Shown here: positions 25,045 to 35,000 of the stretch, piece by piece
Numbering within the stretch: position 1 is the first letter of the stretch
Layout: every line of letters begins with the position of its first letter
Assembly (NCBI GenBank): GCA_965227045.1
Contig: OZ245718.1
Location: 3,286,001 to 3,350,000 of the forward strand
From: UBA10649 sp965227045
GTDB lineage: Bacteria > Actinomycetota > Actinomycetes > S36-B12
Reading direction: 5' to 3'
Length of the DNA: 64,000 nt
Program-made: the position numbers and the translations under genes
Notes under the pieces: generated by a model
Databases searched by the model: none
What the model was told of the DNA's origin: nothing
Seen by the model: only the letters and a program-made list of their open reading frames with translations

Positions 25045-25835
25045 GCAGCCGCGCTGGCGGGTCGCCCGAGGGTCTGCAGATGTTCGATCTCTCCGGTCGG
25101 CTGGCCGTGGTCACCGGCGCCCGGCGGGGCATCGGCTTGGCCATGGCGCGCGCACTCGCAGCCGCTGGCGCAGACATCGTGGGTGTCAGTGCCAATCTTG
25201 AGGACTCCGGGAGCACCGTGGAGTTGGACGTGCGCGCTGCTGGCCGGTCCTTCACCGGGCTCCGCGCTGACCTGGCCGACCGCGATGCGGTCGCTGCGTT
25301 GGCGGACACCCTCAACGACCTTGGTCGTCCGGTGGACATCCTCATCAACAATGCCGGCACGATCGCACGCACTCCTGCTGCCGAGCACTCGACCGAGGAC
25401 TGGGACCGCGTCCTGCAGGTCAACCTCACCAGCCAGTTCGTGCTCGCCCGCGAGGTCGGCGGCGCCATGATCAGCGCAGGCCGCGGAAAGATCATCTTCA
25501 CCGCATCACTGCTGAGCTTCCAGGGCGGTATCAACGTCCCGGGCTACACAGCCTCCAAGAGCGCGATCGCCGGACTCACGAAGGCACTGGCCAACGAGTG
25601 GGCGGGGCGTGGGGTCAACGTCAACGCCATCGCCCCCGGCTACGTCGCAACGGACAACACGCAGGCGCTCCGCGACGACCCACATCGCAGTCGCTCCATT
25701 CTTGAGCGGATCCCCGCAGGACGGTGGGGCAACGCGGATGACCTGTCCGGTGCGACTGTCTTTCTCGCGAGCAGTGCCTCGGACTACGTGAACGGTGTCG
25801 TGCTACCCGTCGATGGCGGATGGATGGGCCGATGA
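25041..25835 (+). CDS. SDR oxidoreductase, KduD-like
   Basis: A 264-residue classical short-chain dehydrogenase. The cofactor loop is TGARRGIGLAMA, the NNAG motif is INNAGTIART, and the active site is Ser (TASLLSFQ), Tyr and Lys (YTASKSAIAG). The sequence around MFDLSGRLAVVTGA and NALANEWAGRGVNVNAIAPGY (in part) resembles 2-deoxy-D-gluconate 3-dehydrogenase KduD. It probably acts on the keto-deoxy acid or an epimer. Start ATG 25041 overlaps the upstream stop; ATG 25081 is possible but lacks a ribosome binding site. Confidence 0.85.
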   Translation: MSSRAGGSPEGLQMFDLSGRLAVVTGARRGIGLAMARALAAAGADIVGVSANLEDSGSTVELDVRAAGRSFTGLRADLADRDAVAALADTLNDLGRPVDILINNAGTIARTPAAEHSTEDWDRVLQVNLTSQFVLAREVGGAMISAGRGKIIFTASLLSFQGGINVPGYTASKSAIAGLTKALANEWAGRGVNVNAIAPGYVATDNTQALRDDPHRSRSILERIPAGRWGNADDLSGATVFLASSASDYVNGVVLPVDGGWMGR

Positions 25836-26458
25836 TCGACCCCTTCGAGTTCCATGCCAAGACGCGAGTCATACCCGTGGTCATCATCAACGATGCGTCC
25901 GACGCAGCACCACTCGCTGAGGCGCTCAAGGCGGCAGGTCTGCCGTCAGCAGAGGTGACCCTGCGGACCCCAGCGGCGCTCGCGGCCCTGCGGATCATGG
26001 CCGAGGACCCAGAGTTCATGGTCGGCGCGGGCACGGTGACCCGACCCGAGCAGGTCGAGCTTGCTGCCTTCGCCGGAGCGCGATACATCGTCTCGCCGGG
26101 ATTCAGCCCCGACATCGTGCGTTCGTGCCAGATCGGTGGGCTGCCTGTATTGCCGGGCATCGCGACGGCCACGGAACTGCAGCACGCGACCATCTGGGGG
26201 CTTGGCCACGTGAAGTTCTTCCCGGCCTCCGCCGCGGGAGGCGTGGCGATGATCAACGCCCTGTCCGCGCCATTCCCGGACGTGCGTTTCGTCCCAACTG
26301 GAGGAGTGTCACGGGACACCATGGCTGATTACCTGGCCGTGCCCTCGGTCCTCGCCATCGGTGGGAGCTGGATGGTCTCCCAAGACCTCATCGCTCGACA
26401 CGAGTTTGGGCGCATCACCGAGCTCGCGGCCGAAGCAGTCGAACTGGCGGCACGATGA
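25832..26458 (+). CDS. KDPG/KHG-type 2-keto-3-deoxy acid aldolase
   Basis: A 208-residue class I aldolase of the Eda family. The Schiff-base lysine is Lys128 in LGHVKFFPAS and the catalytic Glu is Glu41 in SAEVTLRT. GAGTV (65-69) and VSPGFS are further family blocks. It cleaves a 2-keto-3-deoxy (phospho)sugar acid to pyruvate and an aldehyde. The PfkB kinase encoded next suggests a phosphorylated substrate in at least one branch. ATGA overlaps on both sides place it firmly in the operon. Confidence 0.9.
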   Translation: MIDPFEFHAKTRVIPVVIINDASDAAPLAEALKAAGLPSAEVTLRTPAALAALRIMAEDPEFMVGAGTVTRPEQVELAAFAGARYIVSPGFSPDIVRSCQIGGLPVLPGIATATELQHATIWGLGHVKFFPASAAGGVAMINALSAPFPDVRFVPTGGVSRDTMADYLAVPSVLAIGGSWMVSQDLIARHEFGRITELAAEAVELAAR

Positions 26459-27558
26459 GTGACATCACGATGCGATCCCGTGCCGACTGCGCCTTCGATG
26501 TGGTGGCGCTTGGCGAGGTCATGCTGCGGCTGGACCCGGGAGAAGGACGAATACGTACCGCACGGGAATTCCGAATCTGGGAGGGCGGTGGTGAGTACAA
26601 CGTCGCTCGTGGGCTGCGTCGCTGCTTTGGCATGCGGACCGCGATCGTCACCGCACTGGCCGACAATGACATCGGCCGGCTCGTTGAAGACCTCATCCTC
26701 ACTGGCGGCGTCGATACTTCGCTCCTGTCGTGGACTGCGTTCGACGGCGTGGGCAGGTCGTCACGCAACGGGCTCAACTTCACCGAGCGTGGCTTCGGCG
26801 TCAGGGGCGCGGTCGGAGTATCCGACCGAGGCCACACCGCTGCCTCCCAGATGCACCCCGAAGACGTGGATTGGGAACACCTCTTTGGGAGCCTTGGTGT
26901 CCGGTGGTTTCACACCGGCGGGATCTTCGCCGGGTTGTCCGACGGCACGCCCGACGTCGTCCTGGAAGCGATGAGAACCGCCAAGCGCTACGGCACCGTG
27001 ATCTCCTACGACCTCAACTATCGCCCGAGCCTGTGGAAGGCCGTAGGCGGCCAACAGCGAGCACAGGAGGTCAACCGACAGATCGCTCCACTCGTCGACG
27101 TGATGCTCGGCAATGAAGAGGACTTCACGGCGAGCCTTGGCTACGAGGTGGAGGGGATGGCCGGAGACCTCCGCGACCTCGACGTCGACGCATACTCGCG
27201 CATGATCGAGACGGTGATCCGCGATCTCCCGGGGCTCGCCGTCGTCGCGACAACTCTGCGCACCGTGCACTCTGCCAGCACAAACGACTGGGGAGCGATC
27301 GCGTGGTCGAACACGACTGGGCTCGTCCGGTCGACACAACGCAATTCGATAGACATCCTCGACCGCGTGGGCGGCGGAGACAGTTTCGCGTCCGGACTTA
27401 TCTACGGACTCCTTCAAGGCGACGACCTGCAGACAGCGGTGGAGTACGGGGCCGCGCATGGTGCCTTGGCCATGACAACCCCCGGGGACACCTCCACCGC
27501 CATGCTCCCGGAAGTTGAAGCACTCATGCGAGGCGGGGGCGCGCGCGTCCAGCGCTAG
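26455..27558 (+). CDS. PfkB family sugar kinase (2-keto-3-deoxygluconate kinase-like)
   Basis: A 367-residue ribokinase-family kinase. VVALGEVMLRLDPGEGRIRTA and IWEGGGEYNVARGL form the substrate-binding N-terminus, typical of KdgK. DRVGGGDSFASGLIYG near residue 302 holds the catalytic Asp and anion hole. It would phosphorylate the 2-keto-3-deoxy acid for the adjacent Eda-type aldolase. It is the last gene of the operon (ATGA overlap upstream) and faces the convergent gene ending at 27592. Confidence 0.88.
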   Translation: MSDITMRSRADCAFDVVALGEVMLRLDPGEGRIRTAREFRIWEGGGEYNVARGLRRCFGMRTAIVTALADNDIGRLVEDLILTGGVDTSLLSWTAFDGVGRSSRNGLNFTERGFGVRGAVGVSDRGHTAASQMHPEDVDWEHLFGSLGVRWFHTGGIFAGLSDGTPDVVLEAMRTAKRYGTVISYDLNYRPSLWKAVGGQQRAQEVNRQIAPLVDVMLGNEEDFTASLGYEVEGMAGDLRDLDVDAYSRMIETVIRDLPGLAVVATTLRTVHSASTNDWGAIAWSNTTGLVRSTQRNSIDILDRVGGGDSFASGLIYGLLQGDDLQTAVEYGAAHGALAMTTPGDTSTAMLPEVEALMRGGGARVQR

Positions 27559-27591
27559 GGTTCCGCGGGGCAGCAACGCCTGACATCCAGA

Positions 27592-29946
27592 TCAGCGGCC
27601 GACGAGTCCCAGCGCCGCGGTGACAATCGATCCGGTATCTATGCCGTGCAAGCGGTAAGCGTCGTCAATGTCACTGGACTGGCCGAACTCCCGCACCCCT
27701 AGGCAGCGAATGGGGTCCCCGCGCACCCCTGCCAAGAACGACAGCGTGTGCGGGTGTCCATCGATAACGGTGACCAGCGGGGCTGACGAAGCCGAAGGGA
27801 ACAACGCACCGGCGATGTCGTCTCCAGCCGTCGATCCCGCGCCTACCTGGCCGCGATTCAAGAACGAGCGGAAAACGAGGTCCGGACTCGTGAGGCAGAC
27901 AACGCCGGTGACCACTCCCTGGCCCTCGAGCACGGTCGCTGCGGCGATGACCTCGGGAAGGATCGCGCCAACGCCGACGAGCGTGACCTGCTCTGCGGCG
28001 GGATCATGCTCGGTGAGGCGATACCCTCCCGCGACCGCATGCATGCGGCGTCGCTCGAGCATCAGGTCGTCGGTGGGAACACGTGCCAGATCCTGCTCGA
28101 TGGGACGTGTCGAGAGCCGGAAGTACGACGAGGTGCCTCCGTCGACGCCGACCCTCGACATCGCGTGGAGTAGGCACCACTCCAGATCCTGGGCAAAGGC
28201 CGGCTCCCACGCGATGCATCCGGGCTGCTCGAGACCAATCGAGGGTGTGGTGATCGACTGGTGCGCCCCTCCCTCAGGGGCGAGCGTCACGCCGGACGGC
28301 GTCCCGATGATGATCGACTGTCCGCCCGAGTAGATCCCGTAGGACCATGGTTCCAATGCCCGGGAGATGAAGGGGTCGTACAAGGTTGCGATCGGGATCA
28401 ACGGCTCGCCCCACCTCGACCACGTCGAACCGAGTTCTCCGAGCAGGCAGACCAGGTTGACCTCGGCAATCCCGAGTTCAATGTGCTGGCCGTTGGTGAT
28501 CTCCGTCCACTTCAGGACTCGCTCCGCATCGTCGGAGAACCAGTCGCGCCGCGCGGCCGCAGACCAGACTCCGCTCTTGTTGATCCAGCCGCCGAGGTTG
28601 GTCGACGAGGCAACGTCGGGACTGCATGTCACCACCCGCGCAGCGGCGTCGGGAGCGGCTCGTTTGAAGTCTGCAAGGAATCGTCCCAGCGCCGCCTGCG
28701 TCGAGATCGGTGCTCGGTGGCGATGGCCCAACGTCGTGGGGATGGCTGGCCTCGCGGTCGATGGCGGGACTGGGCGCGCCATCGTGGTCGATCGCAGTCC
28801 GCACAGGAGAGCTTCGGCGGACTCGGGGTCGAAAGTCCGCCACGGGTCCTCGAGGTCCGCGTCAACATCGCTGGCAAGTTCACGCATCTGGGCTTCGTTG
28901 AGCAGCGCGGAGTGGTTGTTCGGATGCCCCTCGATCGGCAGACGCCGGCCCTTGATCGTGTAGGCGAAGATGACCGTCGGGCGCGAGTCATCGATCAGGC
29001 GGTAAGCCCCGAGCAGGGTTTCGAAGTCGTGACCGCCCAGATCGCGGACCGCCGTCGCGAGCTCCTCGTCCGTCAATGATCGAAGCAGAGCCGACAACTG
29101 CTCGCTGCTGCCGTCGCCGAGGATGCGTGCGCGGATCTCCGACGACGAAACCCGAAGCATCCGTTGGTACTCCTCGTTGGGCATGCTCTCCAGGCGAGCA
29201 CGCAGCTCATCGCCGCTCGGGCGGTCAAAGATCTCCTGGACCGCCCGTCCCCACTTCAAGGTGATGACCTGCCATCCCGCCGCCGCGAACATCTCGGACA
29301 GTCGGCGAATCTGAATATCGGGGACCACGCGATCCAGCGACTGGCGGTTGACGTCGACGATCCACAGCACCTCACCAAGACTGGCGACCGCTGGATCGAT
29401 TACGGCTTCCCAGATCGCGCCTTCGTCCAACTCGGCATCCCCGAGGAGACTGACGAATCTTCCGGCCGGCGGGGTAGTCGGGAATTGGGAGCGGATGTAC
29501 CGGTGGGCCACCGCCGCCCAGAGCGAGGCGGTCGCGCCGATGCCGACGGACCCTGTCGAGAAGTCGACGGTGTCAGGGTCCTTCAGGCGACTTGGGTAGG
29601 ACTGCAAGCCGCCCTTGGCGCGAAGCATCGGCAGGTACGTCGCATCCAGGTCGCCGAGCAGGTAGTTGATCGCGTGAAGGACCGGGGAGGCGTGCGGCTT
29701 GACCGACACCCTGTCCAGATGTGTGAGTTCGGAAAACCACAGCGACACCATGATGTCCACCATGGATGCGCTCGACGCCTGATGGCCGCCGACCTTGACT
29801 CCAGTGGCGTTCTCCCGACCTCGATTCGCGGAGTCCACGATTGCGGTCGACAGCCACAGCACCTTGTTCGCGACGTCGCGAAGGACCTGCGGGTCGGTCT
29901 CGGCGGTGATCGGGGGAGCACCGGACGGATCACGTGGCGAGGTCAT
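27592..29946 (-). CDS. Pyruvate dehydrogenase E1 / transketolase-like TPP enzyme
   Basis: A 784-residue thiamine-diphosphate enzyme resembling homodimeric AceE. The N-terminal domain has VGGHQASSASMVDIMVSLWF and PHASPVLHAINYLLGDLD. The TPP/Mg motif is GDAELDEGAIWEA through WIVDVNRQSLD. The pyrimidine-binding domain contains KWTEITNGQHIELGIAEVNL with the activating Glu. It is about 100 residues shorter than AceE, and no E2/E3 genes are adjacent. Some relatives are annotated simply as transketolases. It diverges from an Lrp-type regulator, which may control it. Confidence 0.75.
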   Translation of the reverse strand: MTSPRDPSGAPPITAETDPQVLRDVANKVLWLSTAIVDSANRGRENATGVKVGGHQASSASMVDIMVSLWFSELTHLDRVSVKPHASPVLHAINYLLGDLDATYLPMLRAKGGLQSYPSRLKDPDTVDFSTGSVGIGATASLWAAVAHRYIRSQFPTTPPAGRFVSLLGDAELDEGAIWEAVIDPAVASLGEVLWIVDVNRQSLDRVVPDIQIRRLSEMFAAAGWQVITLKWGRAVQEIFDRPSGDELRARLESMPNEEYQRMLRVSSSEIRARILGDGSSEQLSALLRSLTDEELATAVRDLGGHDFETLLGAYRLIDDSRPTVIFAYTIKGRRLPIEGHPNNHSALLNEAQMRELASDVDADLEDPWRTFDPESAEALLCGLRSTTMARPVPPSTARPAIPTTLGHRHRAPISTQAALGRFLADFKRAAPDAAARVVTCSPDVASSTNLGGWINKSGVWSAAARRDWFSDDAERVLKWTEITNGQHIELGIAEVNLVCLLGELGSTWSRWGEPLIPIATLYDPFISRALEPWSYGIYSGGQSIIIGTPSGVTLAPEGGAHQSITTPSIGLEQPGCIAWEPAFAQDLEWCLLHAMSRVGVDGGTSSYFRLSTRPIEQDLARVPTDDLMLERRRMHAVAGGYRLTEHDPAAEQVTLVGVGAILPEVIAAATVLEGQGVVTGVVCLTSPDLVFRSFLNRGQVGAGSTAGDDIAGALFPSASSAPLVTVIDGHPHTLSFLAGVRGDPIRCLGVREFGQSSDIDDAYRLHGIDTGSIVTAALGLVGR

Positions 29947-30073
29947 CCGCTAACACTTGCGGTCGACAAGCGCGCGTGCAACTAACCTGCACGTAACGGT
30001 GACTAAGCGATGATTACAGCCGCCTGGCCTTCGGAATCCGGCGGTAACGAGCGCGCCGCGATACTCTCCTGCA

Positions 30074-30547
30074 ATGGCCAAGGGTGCGATCGATTCGGTG
30101 GACAGGCTCCTCGTCGATCACTTGATCGCGGACGGACGCCTCAGCTATCGCGACCTGGCGCAACTGGTCAACTTGTCGCCGAGTTCGGTCCGCAGGCGGA
30201 TCGACCGGCTCGAGCAACAAGGCGTGATTACCGGCTACACGGTCCTTGTCGACGAGAGCCAGTTGGGGGAGACCTTCGAGGCCTTCGCGGAGGTCCGCTA
30301 CGCGGGTGCGACCACCGTCGAGGAGATCACGAACTCCGCGAAGGGCATCCCCGAGGTGATCGCGATCTACACCGTTGCGGGGGACCCCGATGCGATCGTC
30401 CACTTTCGGATTGCGAGCCTCCAGCATCTGCACCGCCTGATCGACCTGATACGTCGCGACGGCAATGTCATCGGCACGAAGACCCTCATGGTTCTTGACT
30501 CGTGGCGACGCGGAGAGGCGCGAGTCCCGTCGGCTCGGCGCGAGTAG
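30074..30547 (+). CDS. Lrp/AsnC family transcriptional regulator
   Basis: A 157-residue Lrp-type regulator. The HTH is at about 8-55 (DRLLVDHLIADGRLSYRDLAQ, LSPSSVRRRIDRLEQQGVI). The C-terminal RAM ligand-binding domain runs from about 65 to 145, with EAFAEVRYAG and YTVAGDPDAIVHFRI. The family responds to amino or keto acids. It shares a 127-base divergent intergenic region with the E1-like enzyme, a common sign of direct control. Confidence 0.9.
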   Translation: MAKGAIDSVDRLLVDHLIADGRLSYRDLAQLVNLSPSSVRRRIDRLEQQGVITGYTVLVDESQLGETFEAFAEVRYAGATTVEEITNSAKGIPEVIAIYTVAGDPDAIVHFRIASLQHLHRLIDLIRRDGNVIGTKTLMVLDSWRRGEARVPSARRE

Positions 30548-30570
30548 CAGGAGGTCCCGTGCGCCAAGCG

Positions 30571-31206
30571 CTAGGCCCGGATCGCGCCGTCTACAAGCTG
30601 GATGACGCTGTCGCACAGTGCGGCAAGGTCCGGATCGTTCGTCGCCAGCACGACCGAGGCCCCTGCATCCGCCTCCGCACGGAGCGCCGCGAACACGACC
30701 GCAGCAGTGTCGGCGTCGAGCTCGGCGGTGGGCTCGTCAGCGACGAGCAGGCCCGCAGACATCGCAAGAGCACGGGCCACCGCCACCCGCTGACGCTGGC
30801 CGCCGGACAACTCCTCGGCCAGCCGGTCACGCAGATCTCCGAGGCCTGCGCGCTCCAGCGCGACGACCGCGCGCTGGCGCGCCTCGTCTCCGGCCACTCC
30901 CCGAACCAGTAGTGGAAGTTCGACGTTCTCCTGCGCCGTCAGGACGGGAAGCAGCCCGTAGCCCTGGAGCACGATGGCAGCGCGGTCGAACCGATCGGGG
31001 GGGTCAATCGTCCCGGCGTCAGGCTCGATGAGCCCCGCGAGCACCCAGAGCAGCGTCGACTTGCCTGCACCCGATGCTCCCGTCACCGCGAGGATGCGCC
31101 GGGGTTCCACGTCGATGTCGATGTGGTCGAGGATGGCGCGCCCGGCTCGCGTGACGACGATGCCGCGGGCGTGCACGTGCGGGCCGTCGCCCGAGGTCGT
31201 CGTCAC
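30571..31206 (-). CDS. ABC transporter ATPase (MacB/LolD type)
   Basis: A 211-residue ATPase starting at GTG 31206, in a GTGA overlap with the upstream gene. Walker A is GASGAGKST, the signature ELSGGQRQRVAVARAL, Walker B LLVADEPTAELD. A longer frame reaching 32013 is a shadow of the upstream gene. This is the third gene of an FtsX exporter operon and the second ATPase in it. Two different ATPases with one permease suggest a heterodimeric motor. Confidence 0.88.
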   Translation of the reverse strand: MTTTSGDGPHVHARGIVVTRAGRAILDHIDIDVEPRRILAVTGASGAGKSTLLWVLAGLIEPDAGTIDPPDRFDRAAIVLQGYGLLPVLTAQENVELPLLVRGVAGDEARQRAVVALERAGLGDLRDRLAEELSGGQRQRVAVARALAMSAGLLVADEPTAELDADTAAVVFAALRAEADAGASVVLATNDPDLAALCDSVIQLVDGAIRA

Positions 31207-32063
31207 TGGTTCCTCCTGCGCAGGATCACTGCATCTGCGTCGCGCTCGACGGTGACCTGAGTGCCGGGCGGCCATTCGGCCACGATCTCGTCGGGCAGGT
31301 GAACGCTGCCGTCCTTGGCCACGACCGTGAACTGCTCGCCGTGCATGCCCTCGTGACCCACGCGCCCGTAGCGCATCGACACCGTCCGGCCCAGGCGCCT
31401 GCCGACCTCGGCATCGTGCGTGACCACCACGATCGTCGTGCCGAACCGCTCGTTGACGACGTCGAGCAGGTCGAGGACCGCATCGCGGGCGGGAGTGTCG
31501 AGCTGCGACGTCGGCTCGTCGGCGAGGAGGAGGCCGGGGCCGTTGGCGACGGCGACGGCGAGCGCCACGCGCTGCTGCTCGCCGCCCGCGAGCGCTGCCA
31601 TCGGGCGATGCGCGACGTCGGCAAGTCCGAGCGCGTCGAGGAGCTCGAGCGGCTGAAGCACCTTGCTGCGTCGCGCGCGCGAGAGGGATCGGTTGGCGAA
31701 GCGGACGTTCTCCGCCGGTGTCGCATACGGGAGCAGGTTGCGGGCGGCGCCCTGGAGCACGAACCCGACGCGGTACGCGCGCATGCGCAGGAGCGCTCGC
31801 TCGGTGAGGCCGCCGATCTCGTCGTCGCCGATCCACGCCCGCCCCGCCGATAGCGGGATGAGCCCGCCGAGCATGCCCAGCAGCGTCGACTTGCCCGAGC
31901 CAGACGGCCCGAGAAGTGCGACGCGCTCGCCGGCGCTGACGCTGAGGTCGACTCCGCGCACGGCGACGACGTCGACGTCGCCCGTGCGGTAGATGTGGAC
32001 GAGCTCCTCGCACCGGATGCTGAGGCCCGCGCGGGTCGGTGTTTCGACGGCGTCGACGGTCAT
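31203..32063 (-). CDS. ABC transporter ATPase with C-terminal AbrB-like extension
   Basis: A 286-residue protein starting at ATG 32063 behind GGGAGG, in an ATGA overlap with the permease gene. The ATPase domain (about 15-230) has Walker A GPSGSGKST, a variant signature LAGGEQQRVALAVA, and Walker B LLLADEPTSQLD. Residues about 240-280 read GEQFTVVAKDGSVHLPDEI, then PPGTQVTVERDADAVIL, a swapped-hairpin AbrB/MazE-like pattern (strand, G-x-hydrophobic-x-hydrophobic-P, strand). The tail is not needed for ATP hydrolysis and may regulate the exporter. Confidence 0.85.
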   Translation of the reverse strand: MTVDAVETPTRAGLSIRCEELVHIYRTGDVDVVAVRGVDLSVSAGERVALLGPSGSGKSTLLGMLGGLIPLSAGRAWIGDDEIGGLTERALLRMRAYRVGFVLQGAARNLLPYATPAENVRFANRSLSRARRSKVLQPLELLDALGLADVAHRPMAALAGGEQQRVALAVAVANGPGLLLADEPTSQLDTPARDAVLDLLDVVNERFGTTIVVVTHDAEVGRRLGRTVSMRYGRVGHEGMHGEQFTVVAKDGSVHLPDEIVAEWPPGTQVTVERDADAVILRRRNQ

Positions 32064-35000
32064 TCCTGCACCTCCCTCAGCAAGTCGGGCTGGGCCAGTC
32101 TCGCGGTGCGGCGGGCGCCGATCTCCGCGACGATGGCCAGCACTGCGAGGACCGCCACCATGACGGCGGCGACGGGTGTCCACGCCGGGCCGATCCACGG
32201 TGCGGGGTACTCCGCCGACGCCGATTCGAGCAGGCTGGGCAAGGTGAGAGCAGCGCCGACGAGACCCGATACCGCTCCGAGGACAGCGCCGGTGAAGGCG
32301 AGCGCGACCTGTTCGAGTCGTCCCGCGCGCACGAGCACGCCGTTGGACGCACCGAGGCTCCGCAACGCAGCGAGTTCGTAGGCCCGGCGCCTGACCGTGA
32401 CATAGGTATTAGCGAGCATCGTCCCTGCGCCGATGGCCAGCGCGATCAGCGCGGCGACGACGAACAACTGCAGCGCAAGGGCGGTGCCGCCCCGGCTGAG
32501 TTCTGCCACCCGCTGGTCGACGGTGTCGACGCCGGTAACTGTGAAGCCGCCCGCTTCGAGCGTCGCGCGGATCGACTCAGGCGCGTCATCGGCGAGCCAG
32601 ACCTGGTAGTCCAGCGGCAGCGGCGCGCGTCCCATGGCGTCCAGGGCGTAGGAGAGGTCGGCGAGAGCGCCTCCGCGCAGGATGCGAGGCAGGACCCCCG
32701 AATTGAGTTGCTGGACGGGGATGATCTCGCCGTCCAGGCCCTGCGTGGTCGGAGTGGAATCGGTGCCCGTCGACTGCGCGAGGTCGCTGCCGAGGAAGAC
32801 CGGCAGGGCTGCGGGATGGTCGGTGAGTTCGATGGCCGCGTCTGCGCTGGCGTCGATGGTGAATGACGTCACCAGCTGCCCCGGTGCCGGGACTGAGATC
32901 ACTGCGCCCGGCGGGATGGGGAACGGAATCGCCGCGGCACCACTGCGCCAGCCGTCAATGCCCGACGAGGTCAGGTCGATGGGCCCGACGGAGTCGGCCA
33001 TGTTCGACAGGGTCACTGTGCCCGTGGCGGTCGACGGAGTCGCCCCGATGGGCTGGGTGAAGGTGAAGGCCTCGATCGTGCATGCCTCGGCAACGCACAT
33101 CGGCAGATCGACCTTGATCGTCGACGAACCCGCCCTCAGTTCGTCGAACTCCACCATGTGGATGAGCCCGGTTGCGGCGCGGATCGCCATCCTGAAGGTG
33201 ACGTCCCCTTCTCCGTCGGTCCGGTCGTAGTCAACGTCGAAGGACACCGAGTCGCGGAGCGGGATCGACGGGACGGTGGGCGCAGGGTGGAGCTTGGCGC
33301 CGATCGTGCTGCGCGAACTGCCCGTCCATTCCGGATCCCAGGCGGCCACGGCGCCGACCCGCTCCGCGTCGACGGCGACGAGGCCACCTTGCTGATTGGA
33401 GCTGACGACCGCGGCCATCGCCATAGTTCCACTCGGATCCGCTGCCCGAACCGCTGACAGCAGCGAGCCGGCGGAGTCGGAATGGACATGCAGCACCTCG
33501 TAGCCGCCCGTCTCCGCGCGTGCTGCGTCGACTCGGTTCGCCGACGCCACCGCCCAGCTGTCAATAGCGAAGACCGAAAGTCCCACTGCGAGCGAGAGAA
33601 GGACGACGATGCGGAGCCCGGACGGACGGCGCGCGATGTTGCGCGAGGCGAGGAACGAGGCGACCCGGCTGGACCCGCGAGTTCGCGCCACCTGAGCGCG
33701 GGCGATGCGGGGGAGGACCCTGACCGCGAGCAGGCCGGCGGTCAGGGCGATGAGCCCGGGCGTGAGCAGGGCGAGTACATCCGATCCGCCGCGCTTGAGC
33801 TGGTAGATGCCGGCGGCCATGAGCGCGATCGCGGCGGCGTCGATCGCAACGGAGCGGGCCAGTCGTGCCCGGCGCCCGCCGGTCCGGCGCAGTTGGTCCA
33901 TGACCGGTGCGGTCAGAATGCTGCGCGCCGCGATCGCGGCGGCCGCGACACCGCCCAGGAAACTGATGGCCAGCGCGACGAGCACGGCCGGCGTGAGGGT
34001 CACCTCGGTGCCGGGCGCCAGCACCCTGCTGGTGAGAGCGACCTCGACGCCATAGGCGATCGCAAGTCCGACCGGAACAGCAGCGAGCAGCAGCAGGATC
34101 GGCTCGGTGAGCCCGAACATCACGGTGGAGCGTGCGCTCATCCCTCGTAGCTTGGCGAGCGCGATCTCACCTGACCTCTCCTCGCTCGTGGCGGAGATGA
34201 CCAGGAACAGGGCGAACCAGGCCAGCAGCACGAGGGATGCGGTGACGGCGAACGAGGCGCTAACTACCTCGTCGACGGTCGGATTGAGTGAGCCGAGGAA
34301 GTTCGGCAGTCCGCTCGTCACCACGGAGTTCGGAATGCCGGCGGCGGTTGTATCGGAGATCTCTGTGGCCGCAGTGACCGCAGCAAGAAGGGAGGGGAGC
34401 TGGGACTGGTGGACGCTTGCCGCATCGAGGGAACGGAAGCTGACGGCGGCGATGTCACCTCCGGTCCGCAGCATCGTGTCCTTGTCCACCACGACCTCGT
34501 CGAGCTGGTCTGCGCCTTGCTCGTAGTCGGCTGATCGGAGCTGCGCAGGCGATGCCAGCCCCCATGCGGAGGCGTCGGCGGTGTCCTGGTCGTACAAGCC
34601 GACGATCTCGACGCGATCGTCGTCGCGGTCAGCGGTGATGCCCAGCTGCATGAAGTCGCCGACGGCAATGTCGACGCGCTCGGCGGTTCGCGCGGAGACC
34701 ATCGCCTCGCCGGGCGCATCGGGGCAACTGCCAGCGGTGATGACGACGGCGTCGCACTGACCTCGGTGCCAGCCAACCTGCGCCAGGCCGAGCTCGCGAT
34801 CGTCGACGTGGGGGACACCATTGCCGACGGTCAGCGACAGCGTCTCCTGCCCGTACCACTGATCGAGCGAGGGATCCGCGGCCCGCTCGTCGACCGCAGT
34901 CATCAGGTCCTCGGGCGAGAACTGCGTCTGCCCCGCCCGTTGAGCGCGAACCTGCACTCCCGTCGAGACCAGACCCGCCTGGGAGAGTCCCTCGCGGACC

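Noticed and set aside
30571..32013. A 480-residue fusion of an Arg-rich domain with an ABC ATPase
   Set aside because: The upstream half is an alternative frame of the first ATPase gene; the true start is GTG 31206 in a GTGA overlap.
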